Below the pieces are notes generated by a model. The model searched no databases. It worked only from the letters and a program-made list of their open reading frames with translations, and was not told the origin of the DNA. Both the position numbers and the translations under genes were made by a program. From an uncultured Oscillospiraceae bacterium (GTDB taxonomy: Bacteria > Bacillota > Clostridia > Oscillospirales > Oscillospiraceae), in NCBI GenBank assembly GCA_910584835.1, contig CAJUEG010000036.1, positions 1 through 26,179 on the forward strand: a stretch of DNA of 26,179 bases, written 5' to 3'. Of the stretch, positions 23,703-26,179 are shown in pieces (the stretch's first letter is position 1; every line of letters starts with the position of its first letter).

Positions 23703-24759
23703 GAGCTGCCTTTTTCCTGCGGAAGAAGCCTCCGGCAATACAGACCAGCACAGCCGCGGCTGCCACTAGGGCAGAACCGGCCAGGCCGGAAATGGAGGTC
23801 CCCACAGGGCTGTCGCTGTCCGCAAAGGAGTAGTCCGGCAGAAAGGCGGTCTTTTCCTGGATGGAGGCCGCCGCATCCGCCGCGCCGCTGGACACACCGT
23901 AATCCTCCTCATCCAGTCCCAGGTTTTCGCTGTAGCCGGCCTCCGCGTTGCCGAACAGAGACCACTCCAGCCCGTCCGGGTTGGGGCTGGCCAGCAGGCT
24001 CAACCCGCCGCCTGCCACCGCCGCCGTCACGGCCAGGACGGCCAGGGCGGTTTTGAGAGAGCGCCTGTTTCCGGCGGAACCGCCGCCGGCATCCGCATCC
24101 ATGAGCAGCTCCGGGCGGGCCTGGTGGACAAACAGCAGGACGGCGGCGGTGATGCCGCCCTCGATCAGGCCGATGGCCAGATGGATGGGCTGCATAATTC
24201 CGGCGAAAACGGCAAAGGGAAGCTCCGTGACGCCGGACAGAGAGGTCTCCAGCACAACGGAGAACGCGCCAAGCTGCAGGGTTATGGCACAGCCCAGAAG
24301 GGAGGCCAGGATGATTTTGACCCGCTGGGCGGACCTTGTGGCCCCCGCCATGGGGAATTTCCCCCGCATAATGGGCCGCCACAGCAGATAATACCCCACA
24401 AAGCAGCCGTAGAACGCCATGTTCCAGCAGTTTGCCCCCAGCGCCAGCAGACCGCCGTCGGCAAAGAACAGGCACTGTATGGTCAATATCACAACCATGG
24501 ACAAAAAGCCGGCCTGGGGGCCCAGCAGCGCGGAGAGCAGCATACCGCCGCACAGATGGCCGGAGGAGCCGGTACCGGGGATGGTGTAGTTGATCATCTG
24601 GCCCGCGAAAACCAGCGCGGAGGTCACCGCCATGGTGGGCAGCTTGGCCGGGTTCTCATCCTTTTTCACCGCGCGGACCGAGACCACCGCGGCCGCGGCG
24701 GAAGCGGCATACATAGCCGCGGCGACGGGGGGCGATAACAATGCGTCTGCCATGTGCAT
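23695..24759 (-). CDS. cbiM: cobalt/nickel ECF substrate-binding subunit fused to a PDGLE (CbiN/NikN-like) domain
   Basis: A 354-residue membrane protein. Residues 1-215 are the CbiM/NikM S-component, which begins MHMADALLSP. The free N-terminus and His2 form part of the metal site, with His68 in GTGSSGHLCGG. A linker (about 216-235) leads to a segment with a helix, then LLASPNPDGLEWSL (PDGLE at 261-265), an extracellular loop and a final helix (about 325-348). This is the PDGLE/CbiN-like accessory part, found as a separate gene in many operons. It imports Co2+ or Ni2+; the two are not separable by eye, though PDGLE fusions occur in nickel systems. ATG 24759 has GAGGTG 7 bases before it and is required for His2. 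It is first in the operon. Confidence 0.93.
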   Translation of the reverse strand: MHMADALLSPPVAAAMYAASAAAAVVSVRAVKKDENPAKLPTMAVTSALVFAGQMINYTIPGTGSSGHLCGGMLLSALLGPQAGFLSMVVILTIQCLFFADGGLLALGANCWNMAFYGCFVGYYLLWRPIMRGKFPMAGATRSAQRVKIILASLLGCAITLQLGAFSVVLETSLSGVTELPFAVFAGIMQPIHLAIGLIEGGITAAVLLFVHQARPELLMDADAGGGSAGNRRSLKTALAVLAVTAAVAGGGLSLLASPNPDGLEWSLFGNAEAGYSENLGLDEEDYGVSSGAADAAASIQEKTAFLPDYSFADSDSPVGTSISGLAGSALVAAAAVLVCIAGGFFRRKKAAHG

Positions 24760-24792
24760 ATATCTGCACCTCTCTTTCTGACAAGTGTGTCG

Positions 24793-24821
24793 ATTATAAC
24801 AGACGATTGTTTTTGTGATAA
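24793..24821 (-). promoter_or_regulatory. sigma-A promoter of the cbiMQO operon
   Basis: On the minus strand: TTATCA (24816-24821, 4 of 6), a 17-base spacer and a perfect TATAAT (24793-24798). The start point near 24786 gives a leader of only ~27 bases, leaving no room for a cobalamin or NiCo riboswitch in this transcript. Confidence 0.82.
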
Positions 24822-24843
24822 GCCCCCTGGGGGGATATTTTTT

Positions 24844-24868
24844 AAAAGCGGCGGCGGAGAACGCCGCT
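24844..24868 (-). terminator. terminator-like hairpin just upstream of the cbiM promoter
   Basis: Read on the minus strand, AGCGGCG pairs with CGCCGCT over an 8-base loop and is followed by TTTT. No gene ends here, so it might terminate a short non-coding transcript, act as a second barrier to dapL read-through, or be chance in GC-rich DNA. Confidence 0.4.
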
Positions 24869-24979
24869 CAGAAAACGGTGTGCCCGCCGCCGCACGGCAA
24901 GACGGTATCGTATTGCTTCCTCCGGGGGGAGGTGCGGGCTGAGGCTGCCGGTGCGGCAGATGAAATCCGAAGGAAGCCG

Positions 24980-25013
24980 AAAAAGAACTCCCGTGCCGCC
25001 CGGCACGGGAGTT
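24980..25013 (-). terminator. rho-independent terminator after dapL
   Basis: A 12- to 13-bp stem (AACTCCCGTGCCG with its complement), with a tight loop and, on the minus strand, CTTTTT after the stem. It lies 80 bases beyond the dapL stop. Confidence 0.85.
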
Positions 25014-25092
25014 TTTCAAGCGTTCTTTGCGGCCTTGACCGTGGTCTGATGCCGGATCAGCCGCCCGGAAGGATTGTCGGGCAGGGGAGGCG

Positions 25093-26178
25093 TTATTTCA
25101 GCACGGATACGATGCGCTGGACCGCCTCTTTTGTGGCGTCCGCGTCCCCAAAGGCGGTGATGCGGATATAGCCCTCCCCGCTGGGGCCGAAGCCTGCGCC
25201 CGGAGTGGTGACCACACAGGCTTTTTTCAGCAGCAGGTCGAAGAAGTCCCAGGACGGGGCGCCGCCGGGGGTTTTGACCCAGAGGTAGGGGGCGTTGACC
25301 CCGCCGTAAACCGTCAGCCCGGCGGCGGACAGCCCCTCCCGGACCACCTTGGCGTTGTTCAAATAGTAGTCGATGGCCGCCCTGGTCTGCGCCTTCCCCT
25401 CGGGGGAGAGAGCCGCCTCCGCCGCCCGCTGGACGACGTAAGGCACGCCGTTGAACTTGCTGCCCTGGCGGCGGTTCCACAGCTCGCGCAGGGACACCCC
25501 CTCCCGCTCCAGCGCCTTGGGGATGACGGTGTAGGCGCAGCGGGTGCCGGTGAATCCGGCGGACTTGGAGAAGGAGCGGAACTCAATGGCGCAGGTCTTG
25601 GCCCCCTCCACCTCAAAGATGCTGTGGGGGATGCCCGGCTCGGTGATAAACGCCTCGTAGGCGGAGTCAAACAAAATTACGCTGCCGTGGGCGTTGGCGT
25701 AGTCCACCCACACCTTGAGCTGCTCTTTTGTGGCCGCCGCCCCGGTGGGATTGTTGGGGGAGCAGAGGTAGATGAGGTCGGGCGCCTTATCCCCCGCGGG
25801 CAGATCGGGGAAGAAGCCATTGTCCGCCGTGCAGGGCAGGTAGACCAGCTTCGTCCACTTCTCCCCGTCAAAGTCCCCGGCCCGCCCGGCCATGGCGCTG
25901 GTGTCCACGTAGACAGGGTACACCGGGTCGCACACCGCCACCACATTGTCCGCAGAAAAGATGTCTCCGATGCTGCCGCAGTCGGTCTTGGCCCCGTCGG
26001 ACACGAAAATCTCGTCGTCGGCAATGTCCACCCCCCGGGCCTTATAGTCGTCCCGGATGGCGAAGCGCAGAAAATCGTAGGCGCAGCAGGTCTCCTCACA
26101 GTAGCCCCGGAAGGTCTCCTTCACCCCCATCTCCCTGGACGCCTTCACCATGGCGTCCACCACCGCGGGGGCCAGGGG
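25093..26178 (-). CDS. dapL: LL-diaminopimelate aminotransferase (5' end outside window)
   Basis: The last ~361 residues of a PLP enzyme of about 400 residues; the frame runs off the window edge, where PLAPAVVDAM matches the N-terminal region of DapL. It converts tetrahydrodipicolinate and glutamate directly to LL-diaminopimelate, the short route to lysine and to cross-links of peptidoglycan. Visible marks: DEIFVSDGAKTDCGSIGDIF, DPVYPVYVDTS, LIYLCSPNNPTGAAATKEQL, and the PLP-binding lysine in FRSFSKSAGFTGTRCAY. Substrate-site marks FDSAYEAFI and YIRITAFGD follow. No frameshift or stop is seen. GTG 26161-26163 is an internal valine codon, not the start. It points toward cbiM but is separated from it by a terminator and a separate promoter. 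Confidence 0.96.
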   Translation of the reverse strand, partial: PLAPAVVDAMVKASREMGVKETFRGYCEETCCAYDFLRFAIRDDYKARGVDIADDEIFVSDGAKTDCGSIGDIFSADNVVAVCDPVYPVYVDTSAMAGRAGDFDGEKWTKLVYLPCTADNGFFPDLPAGDKAPDLIYLCSPNNPTGAAATKEQLKVWVDYANAHGSVILFDSAYEAFITEPGIPHSIFEVEGAKTCAIEFRSFSKSAGFTGTRCAYTVIPKALEREGVSLRELWNRRQGSKFNGVPYVVQRAAEAALSPEGKAQTRAAIDYYLNNAKVVREGLSAAGLTVYGGVNAPYLWVKTPGGAPSWDFFDLLLKKACVVTTPGAGFGPSGEGYIRITAFGDADATKEAVQRIVSVLK

Positions 26179-26179
26179 C

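Larger units (their letters stand above)
24760..25092. other. intergenic region upstream of cbiM and downstream of dapL
   Basis: It holds the cbiM promoter (24793-24821), a hairpin that resembles a minus-strand terminator (24844-24868), ~110 bases of structured GC-rich sequence without a recognised riboswitch (about 24870-24978) and the dapL terminator (24980-25013). Confidence 0.65.

Noticed and set aside
24760..24985. Cobalamin or NiCo riboswitch before the cbi operon
   Set aside because: No match on either strand to the conserved cores that I know, and the promoter at 24793-24821 leaves only ~27 bases of leader.
1..26179. CRISPR arrays, tRNA or rRNA genes, insertion sequences with terminal inverted repeats
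   Set aside because: No regularly spaced repeats, no tRNA-like cloverleaf or rRNA motif, and no transposase was seen; the only mobile-DNA signs are at the left end.

Overview
The window looks like a chromosomal segment of a GC-rich, spore-lineage Firmicute, probably a gut Oscillospiraceae/Clostridia relative of Flavonifractor, Intestinimonas or Lawsonibacter. The evidence is a spoIVA fragment, dapL-type lysine synthesis, S-layer homology (SLH) domains, a mucinase-type M60 peptidase, AGGAGG ribosome sites and a strong GC bias in third codon positions. The taxon is an inference.

Layout. (1) 1-~2130 is the right-hand end of an integrative element: a DpnD/PcfM-like accessory gene cut by the window edge and a large serine recombinase. 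It is visibly less GC-rich than the rest. It abuts the last ~95 codons of spoIVA, so the element appears to sit inside this sporulation gene. (2) 2445-7060 holds a Crp/Fnr-type regulator divergent from leuC-leuD-traX-leuB, a leucine operon with a TraX-like membrane protein gene in the middle. (3) 7409-9959 is a flavin/Fe-S 'old yellow' reductase of the BaiCD/BaiH/FadH type, followed by a decayed aconitase-X gene. (4) 10043-16128, on the minus strand, is a two-gene unit. It encodes a 1591-residue secreted protein with a dockerin-like module, FN3 domains, a discoidin-like domain and an M60 metallopeptidase, then an SLH-anchored protein whose N-terminal beta-rich domain might be the docking partner. 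(5) 16461-17363 is a bacteriohemerythrin with an extra C-terminal domain. (6) 17444-20460, minus strand, is a DAACS symporter-pyrF-pyrE-small-protein operon. (7) 20794-22169, plus strand, is a DUF3829-like lipoprotein and a CsoR/FrmR-type metal sensor. It converges on and slightly overlaps (8) 22162-24759, minus strand, a cobalt/nickel ECF uptake operon cbiM(PDGLE)-cbiQ-cbiO. (9) 25093-26178 is the 3' part of dapL, cut by the window end.

How it fits together: most of the window is biosynthesis and uptake (leucine, pyrimidines, lysine/diaminopimelate, Co/Ni). The accessory interest lies in the element inside spoIVA, the dockerin-M60/SLH pair, the TraX gene inside the leu operon and the decaying reductase/aconitase-X operon. 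No tRNA, rRNA, CRISPR array or recognised riboswitch was seen. All statements come from reading sequence and translations by eye; no database search was run.
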